The notes: generated by a model not told the origin, from the letters alone. A stretch of DNA of 47,337 nt from Pedosphaera sp. (GCA_028293325.1 JAQGPA010000119.1:1-47337), one strand, 5' to 3'; positions 1 to 9,310 are shown, counted from the stretch's first letter. Program-made: numbers and translations.

Positions 1-1060
1 GCTTCATCTCCAGGCCCAGCAGGGCCACGGAGACGGCGGAACTGGGCAGGCCGCTGTGGCGAATCACTTCGTCGATGTTCGATTCCTCGTTGCTCAAGGC
101 GTCGTACACTTTTTGTTCGCTCTCGGACAAATTGAGCGCCGGCAGCACGCCGGTCTCGCTGGCACCAGGCGGACGATTGCTCGCCGGGAATAAATATTCA
201 AACTCACTCAAAATATCCTCCGCCCCTTCGCAGAGCTTCGCTCCCTTTTTGATCAATTCGTGACAGCCCTTGCTGCGCGGCGAATCGATGCGTCCCGGCA
301 CCGCGAAAACCTGGCGTCCCTGTTCCACGGCCATGTTCGCGGTGATCAACGCGCCGCTGGTCAGGTTCTCCTCCACCACCACCGTGCCGAGCGTCATCCC
401 GGCCACGATGCGATTGCGGATGGGGAACGATTGCTTGTCCGCATTGCGATTGAAGGGAAATTGCGTGATGACCGCGCCGTTGTCCGCAATCCGCGCGAAC
501 AATTCCCCGTTCTCCGGCGGGAACACGATGTTAATCCCCGTGCCCAGCACAGCCACGGTCCGGCCCTTGGCGCTTAACGCGCCCTGATGCGCCGCGGTGT
601 CGATGCCGCGCGCGCCGCCGCTCACCACCGTCACGCCCACGTAGGCGAGTTGATAGGATAATTTGCGCGCCACTTCCTGGCCGTACGGCGTGGTCATCCG
701 CGAGCCGACCATCGCGACGGCGTTCTTGTCCTTCGCCGAGAGCTTGCCTTTGACATAGAGCACGATCGGCGGGTCATAAATCTGGCGCAACAATTCCGGG
801 TAATCTTCATCCGACTGGATGAGCACATGGCAGCCAAATTCCTCGATGCGCTTGAGCTCGCCGCTGAGGTCGATGGTCTTCTCCCAATTGGCAATGGACG
901 CAGCCGTATCCGCGCCGATGCCGCGCACGTGCTGGAGTTGCGATTGGGAAGCCGCGAGAATCGCCGGCGCCTCGCCGAAATGTTCGAGCAATTGCCGTAC
1001 GCGCACCGGCCCGACTTGTCCGACGAGGTTGAGCGCCACCAAGGCTTCCCGAGAATCCAT
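1..1060 (-). CDS. dprA: DNA-processing protein DprA (partial, 3' end outside the window)
   Basis: This gene reads leftward off the window edge; 353 codons are visible. DprA binds single-stranded DNA and loads RecA during natural transformation. The N-terminus holds a helix-hairpin-helix-like region (LNLVGQVGPVRVRQLL, HVRGIGADTAASI). The Rossmann-like core shows VAMVGSRM, SGGARGIDTAAHQGAL, VLGTGI and the FPIRNRIVAGM segment, all diagnostic of the DprA/Smf family. A linker after about residue 300 leads into a winged-helix-like C-terminal segment (LSEQEQKVYDAL) of the kind seen in long DprA proteins. The ATG at 1060 is the first start after an in-frame TGA. The terminal residues and stop lie outside the window. 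Family assignment is secure; whether the strain is competent cannot be told here. Confidence 0.96.
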   Translation of the reverse strand, partial: MDSREALVALNLVGQVGPVRVRQLLEHFGEAPAILAASQSQLQHVRGIGADTAASIANWEKTIDLSGELKRIEEFGCHVLIQSDEDYPELLRQIYDPPIVLYVKGKLSAKDKNAVAMVGSRMTTPYGQEVARKLSYQLAYVGVTVVSGGARGIDTAAHQGALSAKGRTVAVLGTGINIVFPPENGELFARIADNGAVITQFPFNRNADKQSFPIRNRIVAGMTLGTVVVEENLTSGALITANMAVEQGRQVFAVPGRIDSPRSKGCHELIKKGAKLCEGAEDILSEFEYLFPASNRPPGASETGVLPALNLSESEQKVYDALSNEESNIDEVIRHSGLPSSAVSVALLGLEMK

Positions 1061-1146
1061 CCGGTTTGGATACCTGATTCCGTCATCCGGTGCAATACCT
1101 CCCCATCGTCATCGCCCATTCCCTCATTCGTTTCGTTCATCCGGCA

Positions 1147-1224
1147 GGCCTGAAAGGCCGCAATAATAAAGCCCAGCAACGCCCTGTGTATGGTTATAAA
1201 CATTATTCGAAGCCCTGAAGGGGC
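1147..1224. repeat. Pair of GAA-triloop mini-hairpins, likely dispersed repeat remnant
   Basis: Two 13-nt hairpins share one design. GGCCT-GAA-AGGCC lies at 1147-1159 and GCCCT-GAA-GGGGC at 1212-1224 (one G:T pair). The loop GAA is the same while the stem bases differ in a compensating way. They sit in the intergenic region between dprA and a lipoprotein gene. Similar CCTGAA-type hairpins are, as I recall, scattered through verrucomicrobial genomes; that is memory, not a search. Open frames crossing this region look like translated repeat rather than genes. Confidence 0.45.
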
Positions 1225-1289
1225 GACATAAAACTGGATCAGAACAAAATGATTAGGGAATGCAGCCGATACCAGCCGCACCATTGTAT

Positions 1290-1730
1290 TTAAAAGGTAA
1301 CGAGGAATTCCTGTCCATCATTGGATCGAGCTTTTCCATTACCCGAGATACTCCATTCATCATACTGAAGAACAATTTCCATAAGCAGGGATGAGGTCTT
1401 GCTATGAGCAAGGCAGTAAACATTTCCAGTAGTTCCGAAGACGGCACTGGTGCCTGAGCCATAAGCGGTGGTTGTTCCTGACGGTCCGAAAGCGGAAGCA
1501 GTGGCGGCAGAGAAGCCAACTGACCCGGAATGGTAAGCCGTGAAATGTCCTTGGAGGTCTTGGCCATCTGGCATCTTGACACGAATTTTCCTGGTGAGCG
1601 TATTGTATCTACCTTGAAAGGTCTGGCCTGATTTAAATTCAGTAAATTGCATCCTGCCGGCGCACCCCGAAAACAGCAGTATAATCAGCAGAAAGCTGAT
1701 ACGGCAGGTAAGCGTTATCAGTTTCGGCAT
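1290..1730 (-). CDS. Small putative lipoprotein, function unknown
   Basis: A 146-residue protein with a basic N-terminus, a hydrophobic segment (about residues 10-20) and a lipobox LFSGC, so Cys23 or thereabouts would be lipidated after signal peptidase II cleavage. The mature part is Gly/Ser/Thr-rich (SAATASAFGPSG, TTAYGSGTSAVFG) and predicted to be mostly beta strand. It carries phrases such as GQTFQGRY and DGQDLQGHF that recall small secreted beta-rich proteins that detect or carry polar ligands. I do not recognise the family. It stands alone, divergent from the GH16 gene. Start is the ATG at 1730; no stronger alternative is seen. Confidence 0.7.
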   Translation of the reverse strand: MPKLITLTCRISFLLIILLFSGCAGRMQFTEFKSGQTFQGRYNTLTRKIRVKMPDGQDLQGHFTAYHSGSVGFSAATASAFGPSGTTTAYGSGTSAVFGTTGNVYCLAHSKTSSLLMEIVLQYDEWSISGNGKARSNDGQEFLVTF

Positions 1731-2068
1731 TGTGGCCCAACTATTACCCGCGGGTGCAAAAGCGCAAGTAGATTGCTTTTAGGCATATGTTGATAGCGCC
1801 TTGCTGGTGCACAAAGTGATCAACAACCAAAGCCAACGGCGAACGAGTCGCTTGGCAAGCCATTGTCATTACCCAATCTATTCCAAGGCCATTACGTCGA
1901 TAGAGGGTTTCAACAGAGCAAGATGGCTTACACGGTTTCGGTTCGAGCCTGCTTATGCCATTTATAAGTTGTACCACTCCAAAGAGGGGTGGTTTGGCAT
2001 TCGGCCTTTCGATAGGATGATCGCGTACCCATTGAAGTAAACGGCGCAAGCCATCCATCAACCATACT
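1731..2068. other. Intergenic region between divergent genes
   Basis: A 338-base gap between the lipoprotein gene (minus) and the GH16 gene (plus). Open frames exist on both strands, but their translations look random and have no convincing ribosome-binding site. It holds one clear hairpin, ACCACTCC (1973-1980), loop AAAGA, GGGGTGGT (1986-1993), with one G:T pair. It must carry the promoters for the two divergent genes, but I could not pick out a convincing -35/-10 pair. Confidence 0.4.
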
Positions 2069-2935
2069 ATGAAATCCAATTCCAAATCAAAAGTGGCCGG
2101 GACACATTGCCTTCACACGGTGAAGTGTCGCAGCCTGTTCACAGTCGTTGCCCTGCTGTTGCTATTGGCAGCCGGCGCACCTCGGGCTTTCGCCTGGGGC
2201 ATCACGTGGAGCGACGACTTCACCGGCGTCAACAACCAACCTTGGTCCGGCAACTGGAGCTTTGAAACGGGCGGCGGTGCCAACAATGAAAAACAAACCT
2301 ATGTCACTTCTTGGGCCAACTGCCACGTCGTGTCGGACGGCACGGGCACCGACAGTCAGGCGCTCCAGTTCGAGGCTCAAACCGACAACGGAGCCTGGAA
2401 TGGGCACTGGTATTCGGCGCGCATCAACTCCTACGGCCATCATTCGTTTGGCACCGGCACTTACCTTGAGTTCCGCTGCAAATTCCCGAACTCCGGCAAA
2501 GGTTACTGGCCGGCCGCATGGTGTCTTGGGACTTCAGGAGGTAATTGGCCGTATAACGGCGAAATTGACGTCGCGGAAGAAGTGAACGGCGCATGGGAAA
2601 ACTATCAAACCCTGCATATGCCCAACGGAAGTGGCGGCGACTATTCTCCCGGCACCGGTCCGAGAACAATTGACCATTCCACGACGACATACCACAACTA
2701 CGGCGTCTGGATTCAGCCTGACGGCAGCTATATCACGTTCAACGTTGACGGCAACAACACGATCACCATTTATCGCAGCAGCACACCGGGCGGCGCGTCA
2801 TGGGAATTCAACCCCCCCAGACAGTTTTTCGTCATTCTCAATCTCGCCATCGGCGGCAACTTCCCGGGCGACCCGAATAGCTCAACGCAAGTCAATGGCA
2901 AGTTCGACGTTGATTATGTCCATCAATGGAACTAA
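2069..2935 (+). CDS. Secreted family 16 glycoside hydrolase (beta-glucanase type)
   Basis: A 288-residue exported enzyme that should hydrolyse beta-1,3/1,4-linked glucans or galactans by a retaining mechanism. A signal peptide covers about residues 1-42 (hydrophobic VVALLLLLAAG, cleavage near AFA-WG). The GH16 catalytic signature EIDVAE occupies residues 165-170, giving Glu165 as nucleophile, Asp167 as helper and Glu170 as acid/base. The C-terminal strand motif FFVILNLAIGGNFPG (about 254-268) is typical of bacterial laminarinases and lichenases. WSDDFTG near residue 47 matches the usual start of the fold. Length fits a single-domain GH16 with no extra carbohydrate-binding module. The exact substrate cannot be read from sequence. 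A terminator follows directly. Confidence 0.93.
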   Translation: MKSNSKSKVAGTHCLHTVKCRSLFTVVALLLLLAAGAPRAFAWGITWSDDFTGVNNQPWSGNWSFETGGGANNEKQTYVTSWANCHVVSDGTGTDSQALQFEAQTDNGAWNGHWYSARINSYGHHSFGTGTYLEFRCKFPNSGKGYWPAAWCLGTSGGNWPYNGEIDVAEEVNGAWENYQTLHMPNGSGGDYSPGTGPRTIDHSTTTYHNYGVWIQPDGSYITFNVDGNNTITIYRSSTPGGASWEFNPPRQFFVILNLAIGGNFPGDPNSSTQVNGKFDVDYVHQWN

Positions 2936-2961
2936 GCCCTAGCCGAACGTAAGTTTCAAAA

Positions 2962-3000
2962 TCCCAGCCTGAAGTGATTCGGGCTGGGAAACTTGTTTTT
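2962..3000 (+). terminator. Rho-independent terminator after the GH16 gene
   Basis: An 8-bp stem, TCCCAGCC (2962-2969) paired with GGCTGGGA (2982-2989), is followed by AACTTGTTTTT. It lies 26 bases after the GH16 stop and ends just before the next start codon at 3009, so the downstream gene probably has little of its own leader or relies on read-through. Confidence 0.8.
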
Positions 3001-3008
3001 ATATTTAT

Positions 3009-4703
3009 ATGAATTTACGCATGATTAAACGAAGCCTGATCGTCGGCACCGCGCTGTTGCTTCACTTTTCAATTCAGGCAGGCACGACCAATACATCCGC
3101 CGGTGACGCGGCGAGCGCAGGCGCCAGCGCCAATTCAACAATCACCAACGCAGCTGCGATTGTTGATGGCCACGTTATTCCCATGGAAGACGTTGCGCTC
3201 AAATGTCTGCGTGAAAATCGGGCGTTCATCGTTGGTCAGATGATTCAGGTTTACGTGCTTGACCGCGAATGCCAAAAGCGCGGCATTACGGTTGCCGCAG
3301 CGGAAATGGATAAATACATCGCTCAATGGCGCACCAATCTCGCTCCGGCCACGCTCGAAGACACGCTGAAAAAAAGTCATGTCACCATGGCCCAGGCCCG
3401 GGACGATGTTCGTATTGAAATCGAAAAGCCCCTGCTCGTCGCCGACCAGATCAAGCTGCTTCCCATGGTTCATTGCCGTGAACTCGTCGTGACTTTTGGT
3501 TCGTCGCGCAGCGAATCCAACGCCCTGGCCATGGCGACGGATTTCCGCCGGCAGATTGCGGAAGGCGCTGATTTTGATGCGATGGTTGCCCGGCATTCCG
3601 AGGGTGGAAATAAGAGCGGTGACATGGGCTTGCTTTACGACCATGTTTTAAGTTCGGTGGACGCGCCGGTGCTGGCTGCGGCGCTGGCATTGAAACAAGG
3701 CGAGATTTCACCGCCTATCAAGGCCAGCGACGGCTACCACCTCATCAAGGCGGATTCCACCCACGACCATCATCCGCCGACTGAAGATGCGCTTTATGCT
3801 GACGCTGCGCGCCGTCACCAAGGCATGTTTGAAATTCCCCAAGCCATTGCCGCGTTGACCGACCAAAGCAAAATCACATTTGCCGAGGACAGCGACCTTG
3901 TTCCCGGCAAACCGTTACCTGAAGCAGCCGCTGTGGTTGACGGACATCTCATCCCGATGAAAGACGTGCTCGATAAATGCCTGGCCATGTATGGGACCAA
4001 GCTCACCCATATTCTGGTGCAGAATTATGTGGTGGACCGCGAATGTGAAAAGCGCGGCATCACCGTCAAGGAATCGGAAATTGACGAGCGGGTGGAAGCC
4101 TTGCGCAAACAGTGCGCTCCAATGACGCTTGAAGAAGGCATGAAAATTCACCACACCACCATGGCGGGATTGCGCTATGATTTCCGGCAGGAAATCGAAC
4201 GCACGCAATTGGTCATCGACCAGGTCAAGCCACCGCACATGGTTCACGTGCGCATCATTTTGGTGAAGGCCGATGCCGTCAGCCAGTCGGACGTTGAACG
4301 CGCCGACCGCGACGCCAAGGCGCGAATCACCGCCATCCAGGAACAACTCAAGGCCGGCAAACGCTTCGAAGATTTGGCTGTCCAATATTGTGTATCGGAC
4401 GACCCCAGCAAGAGCGGCGACATGGGCGTTGTTTTCCCCAATAATCCCGACCTGGACACCGACATTGTGAATGCCGCCACCACCATGAAAAAGGGAGAGA
4501 TCAGTTCCACTCCAATCAAAACCTACAATGGCTACGCGCTGCTTCAGGCCATCAGCGACAGCGACAATCATCCGGGCGACGAAGACGCTGCCTACGCCAG
4601 AGCGCTGTCCGGCTATCGGTCCTTGGTGGCGCAGAGGCTGGTCTCGCAAACCATCGGGGGTCTCATAAAAAAATCAAACGTGGTTTACTTCGTGCATTCA
4701 TAA
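3009..4703 (+). CDS. Exported peptidyl-prolyl isomerase with two tandem SurA/PpiC-like units
   Basis: A 564-residue protein with a signal peptide (about residues 1-24, ending SIQA-G). Two homologous units follow, each made of a SurA-type helical N-domain and a parvulin-like domain. Unit 1 begins AAIVDGHVIPMEDV near residue 48 and unit 2 AAVVDGHLIPMKDV near residue 305, an offset of about 257 residues. Both repeat VLDRECQKRGITV/VVDRECEKRGITV and a parvulin core (KSGDMGLL, KQGEISPPI; KSGDMGVV, KKGEISSTPI). Parvulin PPIases assist folding of envelope proteins in the periplasm. Unit 1 has a shorter parvulin with a weaker start and may be a non-catalytic chaperone half. Internal tandem duplication of the whole SurA-like unit in one chain is unusual. 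Confidence 0.88.
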   Translation: MNLRMIKRSLIVGTALLLHFSIQAGTTNTSAGDAASAGASANSTITNAAAIVDGHVIPMEDVALKCLRENRAFIVGQMIQVYVLDRECQKRGITVAAAEMDKYIAQWRTNLAPATLEDTLKKSHVTMAQARDDVRIEIEKPLLVADQIKLLPMVHCRELVVTFGSSRSESNALAMATDFRRQIAEGADFDAMVARHSEGGNKSGDMGLLYDHVLSSVDAPVLAAALALKQGEISPPIKASDGYHLIKADSTHDHHPPTEDALYADAARRHQGMFEIPQAIAALTDQSKITFAEDSDLVPGKPLPEAAAVVDGHLIPMKDVLDKCLAMYGTKLTHILVQNYVVDRECEKRGITVKESEIDERVEALRKQCAPMTLEEGMKIHHTTMAGLRYDFRQEIERTQLVIDQVKPPHMVHVRIILVKADAVSQSDVERADRDAKARITAIQEQLKAGKRFEDLAVQYCVSDDPSKSGDMGVVFPNNPDLDTDIVNAATTMKKGEISSTPIKTYNGYALLQAISDSDNHPGDEDAAYARALSGYRSLVAQRLVSQTIGGLIKKSNVVYFVHS

Positions 4704-4782
4704 ACCCGTGAATAAAACCACCGCACGGAAGGAACAATCAGGATGGCAAGGTTTCCCGGAACGGCAATGGTTTGAGATTTAA

Positions 4783-7074
4783 TTATCTTCGCATGCGCCA
4801 CCGCAGCAACCGGAGCGCATTTCCAATCACCACCAGATCCGACAAGCCCATCGCCGCCGCGCAAAGAATAGGGCTCATAAAACCAAAGGCGGCGAGGGGA
4901 ATGCCGACGGCGTTGTAGAAGAAAGCCCAGAATAAATTCTGCTTGATGGTGCGCAATGTCGCCTGCGACAGGCCCAGGGCTTCGGGCACGGCCTCGATTT
5001 CCGAGTTGAGCAAAATAATATCGGCGGCTTCGCGGGCCACGTCGCTGGCGCGGCTGACGGCGATGCCCAAGTCCGCGGCCTCCAAGGCGGGCGCGTCGTT
5101 GATGCCGTCGCCGACAAACGCCACCCGCTCGCCTTTGGCGCGCAATTGTTCAATGAATTTCGCTTTTTGTTCGGGGCGCACTTCGGCAAAAACATTTTGC
5201 GACGGAATGCCGGCTTGTTTGGCGATGGCTTGCGCGGTCAACAGGTTGTCGCCGGTGACGAGATAAACGTGCAGGCCATTGTTTTGCAGTTGCCGGGTGA
5301 CGTCCGCCGCGCCGGGCTTGAGCGTGTCCTGCACGGCCAGCACACCGAGCAGCGATGGGTTGGCGGCAATGCCCAACAGCGTCGCGCCTTGCGCGGACCA
5401 TTTTTCCTCAAAAGCCCGGGACTGGCGCAAATCCACGCCCGCTTCCCGCAGCCAGCGCAACGAACCGAGCCGGACCAGGACCGGCGAAGAATTGTCCAAT
5501 GACAATCGCGCTTGCACGCCTGCGCCGCGAATTTCCTCCCAGTTAGTGAATGGAAAATCGTCGGGATGCAATTTGGCAATCGCCTGGCTGAGGGGATGGC
5601 TTGAGCGCCGGGCGAGTGCGGCGGCCAGTTTCATTTCATCCACCGCCGGGCGTCGCTGGTTGACGACATATTTTTCTTCGCTGACCACCACCGGCTTACC
5701 TTGGGTGAGCGTGCCGGTCTTGTCAAAGATCAGCGCCGTGATTCGTCCGGCCCGTTCCAACGCCATGCCGTCGCGAATTAAAATGCCGCGCCGCGCCGCC
5801 GCATTCGTGCCCGCCATGATGGCGGCGGGCGTGGCCAGACCCATCGCACAGGGGCACGCAATGATGAGCACCGCCGCCGCATGAATAAACGCCGCCGCCA
5901 GGACGCTCTCGGGCACGGCGGACGGCCAGAGAAATTTTTCCAGCCACGCGCTGACATGCTGCGCTTGTTGCGGCGCAAGCCCCCACCAGAGGCCGGTGGC
6001 CAGCGCAATCAGTACCACAATCGGGACAAAGACGCTGCTGACGCGGTCGCCCAGGCGCTGGATTTCCGCACGGCTGGTCTGCGCCCGCGCGACGGCGGCG
6101 ATGATGTGCGCCAGGGCGGTCGCTTCGCCGGTGCCCGTCACGCGCGTCAGCATTTGCCCGTTTAAATTCACCGTGCCGGCAAAAACTTTATCGCCGGGAT
6201 GCTTGTTCACGGGCAGGGATTCGCCGGTGAGCATCGATTCATCCACGGTGGAATCGCCGGAACTGACTTCGCCATCAGTGGGGACATGATCGCCGGGCTT
6301 GAGCACGACCGTGTCATTCACCTGCAATTCCCGCACCGGAACTTCCACCTCGCTGCCATCGGCATTGCGCCGCCGCGCGCGTTGCGGTGCGAGATGCAAC
6401 AATGCCTGGAGGGAGCCCTCGGCTTTGGCACTGGTGCGCGCCTCGATCCAATGGCCCAAACTGATCAAGGTGATGATGGCCGCTGATTCCATGAAATAAA
6501 GATGACCGCCCGCACCGGTGAACAGTGCCCAAACGCTGTAACCAAACGCCGTGGTGGAACCGAGCGCCACCAGTGTGTCCATGTTGGAATCGCGGACCTT
6601 GAGTTGCCGCCAGGCGCCGATATAAAAGCGCGCGCCACAAAAAATCTGCACCGGCAAGGTAAGCGCGAACGCCAGCCAGCGAAACCACGGCGTCATGCCG
6701 AGCCCAAAAATCCATTCGCCGATGATGAGCGGCAGCGTGACCGCCAGCCCCACGACCACGTTGAATTGCCAACCCGCCAGCGGCGACCAGGCGCTGCGTT
6801 GCTGCGCCTTGGGACCTTCGGTCTCGAGCGGCGTGGCTTCGTAACCAGCTGCCTGCACCGCGGCGACCACGGCGGGGAGATCCGGTGCGGACTGCCAGCG
6901 CACCGCGGCACGGCCGGCATCGAGGCGCACGGAGGCGCTGGTCACACCCGGCACGCTTTGAATGGCCTCCGTGACATGCCGGGCGCAATTGCCGCACGTC
7001 ATGCCGTTGACCGACAGCTCCGTGAGCAGTCCGGCGGCAGTTTGCGTTGAATGGTTTGTATTTCCCGAAGCCAT
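4783..7074 (-). CDS. copA: Copper-transporting P1B-type ATPase
   Basis: A 763-residue inner-membrane pump that should export Cu(I) using ATP. An N-terminal heavy-metal-associated domain carries MTCGNC (Cys27, Cys30). Transmembrane helices follow from about residue 100. The metal-translocation motif CPC is at residues 407-409 (ACPCAMGLATP), and the phosphorylated aspartate is Asp451 in DKTGTLT. TGES, GDGINDAP and an HP motif in SSHPLSQAI complete the P1B-1 set. The C-terminal helices contain YNAVGIPLAA and MGLSDLVVIGNALRL, as in CopA. Start ATG at 7074 places the HMA domain directly after a short polar tail. It stands as a single gene with no CueR- or CsoR-like regulator alongside. Confidence 0.96.
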   Translation of the reverse strand: MASGNTNHSTQTAAGLLTELSVNGMTCGNCARHVTEAIQSVPGVTSASVRLDAGRAAVRWQSAPDLPAVVAAVQAAGYEATPLETEGPKAQQRSAWSPLAGWQFNVVVGLAVTLPLIIGEWIFGLGMTPWFRWLAFALTLPVQIFCGARFYIGAWRQLKVRDSNMDTLVALGSTTAFGYSVWALFTGAGGHLYFMESAAIITLISLGHWIEARTSAKAEGSLQALLHLAPQRARRRNADGSEVEVPVRELQVNDTVVLKPGDHVPTDGEVSSGDSTVDESMLTGESLPVNKHPGDKVFAGTVNLNGQMLTRVTGTGEATALAHIIAAVARAQTSRAEIQRLGDRVSSVFVPIVVLIALATGLWWGLAPQQAQHVSAWLEKFLWPSAVPESVLAAAFIHAAAVLIIACPCAMGLATPAAIMAGTNAAARRGILIRDGMALERAGRITALIFDKTGTLTQGKPVVVSEEKYVVNQRRPAVDEMKLAAALARRSSHPLSQAIAKLHPDDFPFTNWEEIRGAGVQARLSLDNSSPVLVRLGSLRWLREAGVDLRQSRAFEEKWSAQGATLLGIAANPSLLGVLAVQDTLKPGAADVTRQLQNNGLHVYLVTGDNLLTAQAIAKQAGIPSQNVFAEVRPEQKAKFIEQLRAKGERVAFVGDGINDAPALEAADLGIAVSRASDVAREAADIILLNSEIEAVPEALGLSQATLRTIKQNLFWAFFYNAVGIPLAAFGFMSPILCAAAMGLSDLVVIGNALRLLRWRMRR

Positions 7075-7171
7075 AAGCCAACCCGTTGTGGACAGTGTAG
7101 CGGAGAAATTGCGGCGCGTCTAATCTGCAAATGGAAGCGACGGATGTCGCGGCGTTTTTCCGAACACAGTT

Positions 7172-8125
7172 TTAGGCATCCATCAAAGCCGCGAAGCGCA
7201 GGCCGCGCGTGCTTATGCGCAGTTCGTTGAACTCAAACGCCTGCATCACGCCTTCGTAGATCACCACGCCGGGGAGAATGACATCGCGGCGTTTTTTGGG
7301 CAGGCCGATGATGTTCGTGCGCTCGGCCAGCGGCAGGCTCCACAAACGTTCCACATGCGTGCGAACTTGCGCGAGCCTCAGGCGGGTCGCCTCGATGCGT
7401 TCGCGGTCGAAAGTGTCGAGTTGCGCTTCCATGCGCGCGAGAATGGTGGTGGTGCCGCCGGTGCCGATGAGTTGCACGGGACGGCGCTCGGAATCCAATT
7501 TCTTTTCCCGGCGCAAGGCGGGCCCGAGCTTGGGACGCACCTCCTTTTCCAGGAAATCGGCGACCCATTGGCGGTTGGCGGCCAATTCCTGCGGTGTCGG
7601 CGGATCGCTGTGCGGAAATTTTTCCATGAGCCGCACGGTGCCCAATTGAAAGCTGTGACGAAAATGTTTGTGTTCGCCCTGGCCGAGAATGAATTCCGTG
7701 CTGCCGCCGCCGACATCGAGCAGGAGCAGCGGTTGGCTGGCCAGATCGGGATCGCTGGTCACGCCCTGGAAAGCCCAGTCAGCTTCCTGTTCGCCCGAAA
7801 TGACCTCCACTTTCAAGCCGGAGGCTTGTTCGATGGCGCCGGTCAACTCGGCGGTGTTGAGGGCGTCGCGCGCGGCGCTGGTGGCAATAATGCGCGGTTC
7901 CGTCGCACCGGTATTGCGCGCCTGGGTGGCGAAATCCGCCACGGCTTTGGCGGTAGCGGCAATGGCCTGGGCCTGGAGTCGGTTGGCTTCATAGAAGCCG
8001 TTGCCCAGCCGGGTTTGTTCGCTCACTTCCACCACCGGCTGGACCACGCGTCCGGACACGTCCGCCACCAACAATTTTACAGAGTTGGTGCCGATATCTA
8101 TGACGGCGCGTCGGGTGCCTGGCAT
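7172..8125 (-). CDS. Ppx/GppA family phosphatase (exopolyphosphatase-like)
   Basis: A 317-residue member of the ASKHA-fold Ppx/GppA family, which hydrolyses terminal phosphate from polyphosphate or pppGpp. The N-terminal phosphate-binding motif AVIDIGTNSVKLLV and the second motif LLLDVGGGSTEFILG are intact, as is IGTGGTTTILARM further on. Length matches the short, two-domain type without the C-terminal HD-like extension of E. coli Ppx. I chose the ATG at 8125 over a GTG two codons upstream. It lies on the same strand as the ROK kinase and the two thymidylate kinases, and a polyphosphate kinase is encoded about 9 kb away, so a role in polyphosphate turnover is a reasonable inference. Confidence 0.9.
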   Translation of the reverse strand: MPGTRRAVIDIGTNSVKLLVADVSGRVVQPVVEVSEQTRLGNGFYEANRLQAQAIAATAKAVADFATQARNTGATEPRIIATSAARDALNTAELTGAIEQASGLKVEVISGEQEADWAFQGVTSDPDLASQPLLLLDVGGGSTEFILGQGEHKHFRHSFQLGTVRLMEKFPHSDPPTPQELAANRQWVADFLEKEVRPKLGPALRREKKLDSERRPVQLIGTGGTTTILARMEAQLDTFDRERIEATRLRLAQVRTHVERLWSLPLAERTNIIGLPKKRRDVILPGVVIYEGVMQAFEFNELRISTRGLRFAALMDA

Positions 8126-8262
8126 AACCACAATTTAAGAATATGCTTTTGCTGTCTGATTTGACTGGCGGCTGGACCGCAACGTCCCTACCGGTAACTT
8201 AGCCCCGGGTGAGCCGGGTTGCGCGAGAGATTAAGCAAAAAAGTGTCAAAAATCAGCTATTT

Positions 8263-9246
8263 TTATTTTGTTTCCCGCCGGGCCAGCACGGCCCCGCCGG
8301 TGATGCCGGCATCGTCACCTAGTTGGGAGGCAACGATTTTGATGCCTTTATCGGTGCCGGGAAAGGCATGTTCGCGGGCGGTTTTGACCACGACGGAGAG
8401 CATTTCGCTCTCCAGCGCATCCATGAGGCCGCCGCCAATTACAATGACTTCCGGGTTGATAATATTAATGAGATTGGCGATGGCGATGCCGCTGTATTTC
8501 GCGGCTTCCTCGACGATATGCTCCACAAATTTATCGCCCTGCTTGATGGCTTTGCGGAGGTCGCCGCTGCGCAGATCTTTTAAATCCTCGCCCAGCATTT
8601 CGGTCAGGACGGTTTTTTGACCGTCGTGGACGGCATCCTGAATTTGGCGGAACAAAGCCGTGCGGCTGGAGAAGGCCTCCCAGCAACCGCGACCGCCGCA
8701 GGTGCATTTGGGGCCATTGGCTTCCAGGACCATGTGGCCGACTTCGCCGGCGGTGCGGTTAAAGCCGGAGTATAATTTGCCATCGATGATCAAACCGCCG
8801 CCGATGCCGGTGCCCAAAAAGACGCCGATCATGTTTTTGGGTTTGCCTTCCAGTTCCACCTCATGCACGCCGAGCGTGCAGACGTTGCAGTCGTTGTGCA
8901 GGAAGACCGGCAGATCGAGTTCCTTTTCGAGTTCCTTTTTGAGCGAGACATCTTTCCAGCCGAGATTGCCCGCGAAGAGCACCTTGCCGCTGTCCGAGTC
9001 CACCGCGCCGGGCGAGCCGATGCCGATGCCGCGGATCTGTTTGAGACTGAGATCGCATTCATCCACCGCATCCTGCACGCAACGGGCGATGCGTTCGACG
9101 ACCGCCTCCGAGCCGCGGTCCGCCTTGGTGCTCATCTTGGAGCGGCCCACGCATTTCAGCGAGGTGGTGAACACGCCGGCGAGAATTTTGGTGCCGCCCA
9201 AATCGACCCCGATCAGGTGATCCGCTTTGCCATTTGCTTCAGCCAT
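8263..9246 (-). CDS. ROK family sugar kinase (glucokinase-like)
   Basis: A 327-residue ROK protein, probably a cytoplasmic ATP-dependent glucokinase. The N-terminal ATP-binding motif is LIGVDLGGTKILAGVF. The sugar-binding motif HNDCN is present, with GVFLGTGIGGGLIIDGKL as the second phosphate-binding loop. The ROK zinc-binding signature follows as EVGHMVLE then CTCGGRGCWEAFSS, with all three cysteines kept. There is no N-terminal DNA-binding domain, so this is an enzyme rather than an NagC/XylR-type repressor. ATG at 9246. It lies 64 bases downstream of the thymidylate kinase pair, so co-transcription is possible. Confidence 0.92.
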   Translation of the reverse strand: MAEANGKADHLIGVDLGGTKILAGVFTTSLKCVGRSKMSTKADRGSEAVVERIARCVQDAVDECDLSLKQIRGIGIGSPGAVDSDSGKVLFAGNLGWKDVSLKKELEKELDLPVFLHNDCNVCTLGVHEVELEGKPKNMIGVFLGTGIGGGLIIDGKLYSGFNRTAGEVGHMVLEANGPKCTCGGRGCWEAFSSRTALFRQIQDAVHDGQKTVLTEMLGEDLKDLRSGDLRKAIKQGDKFVEHIVEEAAKYSGIAIANLINIINPEVIVIGGGLMDALESEMLSVVVKTAREHAFPGTDKGIKIVASQLGDDAGITGGAVLARRETK

Positions 9247-9310
9247 AACGGTTGATGTTTCTGAATTTGATTTTTTGCGATTGCCGACTGGGATGACGAA
9301 AGAAACAAAA

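Noticed and set aside
1744..2085. Open frames on both strands between the lipoprotein and GH16 genes
   Set aside because: Translations look random, no ribosome site, and frames oppose each other across the same DNA.
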